Positions 13,681 through 13,869 of a stretch of DNA of 13,869 nucleotides are shown here, in pieces (positions within the stretch are counted from its first letter, which is position 1; every line of letters begins with the position of its first letter). Location: positions 1 to 13,869 of the forward strand of contig WAON01000149.1 of assembly GCA_015521265.1 (NCBI GenBank), in the 5' to 3' direction. The notes beneath the pieces were generated by a model, which was given only the letters and a program-made list of their open reading frames with translations, was not told the origin of the DNA and searched no databases. The DNA comes from Desulfurococcales archaeon (lineage in GTDB: Archaea > Thermoproteota > Thermoprotei_A > Sulfolobales > Desulfurococcaceae). A program made the translations under genes and the position numbers.

Positions 13681-13727
13681 GTTATTGCGCCTACTATAGG
13701 AGTTTAAGGGTATGGGTGTTTCGTGGT

Positions 13728-13869
13728 ATGCCGGTTTATGAGTGTAGTGTTGAAACGGTTGAATCTCTAAGGCTTCCAGGCATGTATAGGGTTAAGACTA
13801 ATTGTGGCGATACCCGTGTAGAGTTCGAGATTAGTGAGAAGATTATGGGTTTTAATGCTGGGGATAGGC
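13728..13869 (+). CDS. rpoG: Probable RNA polymerase subunit Rpo8/RpoG (N-terminal fragment)
   Basis: Forty-seven residues are visible from ATG 13728 before the window ends. The pattern, ESLRLPGMYRVKT followed by a charged strand, VEFEISEKIMGFNAGD, resembles the start of the crenarchaeal Rpb8-like subunit (Rpo8, RpoG), a small OB-fold-like protein on the outside of the archaeal RNA polymerase. An in-frame GTG at 13716 could extend it by four residues. GGGTG lies 9 nt upstream of the ATG. Only a fragment is available, so the identity is tentative. Any small beta-rich archaeal protein of this pattern would be the alternative. Confidence 0.6.
   Translation, partial: MPVYECSVETVESLRLPGMYRVKTNCGDTRVEFEISEKIMGFNAGDR

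Noticed and set aside
1..13869. CRISPR array, transposase or tandem repeats
   Set aside because: No regularly spaced repeats, transposase motifs or long inverted repeats were seen on either strand.

Overview
The window reads as chromosome of a thermophilic crenarchaeon, most likely of the Desulfurococcales/Thermoprotei type. The evidence is the gene content: proteasome-activating nucleotidase (PAN), transcription factor E, MBF1 with a zinc ribbon, Trm56, an archaeosine-type tRNA-guanine transglycosylase, a two-domain SmAP3-like Sm protein, and the start of what looks like the crenarchaeal RNA polymerase subunit Rpo8 (RpoG). The genes are packed tightly, several start with TTG or GTG, and TATA-like boxes sit about 25 nt ahead of several genes or of their likely transcript starts. 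Species-level identity cannot be read from the sequence.

Layout, left to right. At 1-456 (minus) is the start of a winged-helix protein that runs off the left edge. Divergent from it, 554-1813 (plus) encodes S-adenosylhomocysteine hydrolase. A tRNA with a CAU anticodon follows at 1906-1979. Just 34 nt further on is an unrecognised 276-residue protein (2014-2844) with a PD-(D/E)xK-nuclease-like D...ExK signature. It converges, with a 4-nt gap, on thioredoxin reductase (2849-3853, minus), which is divergent from an aldo/keto reductase (3988-4950, plus).

From 9068 down to 4957 runs a six-gene minus-strand operon with overlapping or almost touching genes: MBF1, HflX, Trm56, TFE, a DNA cytosine-5 methyltransferase, and a small SpoU/SPOUT-like protein. 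It combines transcription initiation, ribosome-linked GTPase, tRNA methylation and DNA methylation functions. Divergent from it, 9162-11634 (plus) holds PAN, a PUA-domain protein and a PAC2-family proteasome-assembly-chaperone homologue. The PAC2 protein ends in a canonical HbYX-type tail (Met-Tyr-Ile), whereas PAN ends in Ile-Phe-Gln.

From 13623 down to 11649 (minus) a SmAP3-like Sm protein is followed by archaeosine TGT (505 residues). This TGT has the catalytic, zinc and C1-like parts but no PUA domain. The separate PUA protein at 10375-10872 closely resembles the missing C-terminal half of a full-length archaeal TGT, so a split enzyme is likely. At the right edge (13728 to the end, plus) a probable rpoG begins, divergent from the Sm gene across a palindromic TATA-like sequence.

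No CRISPR array, insertion sequence or obvious prophage is visible. The points most worth checking are the putative PAC2/PAN proteasome pair, the split TGT, the TFE zinc ribbon lacking its fourth cysteine, the C5 methyltransferase placed inside a core information-processing operon of a likely thermophile, and the tRNA-adjacent nuclease-like gene, which carries an exact 13-nt copy of the tRNA T-arm.
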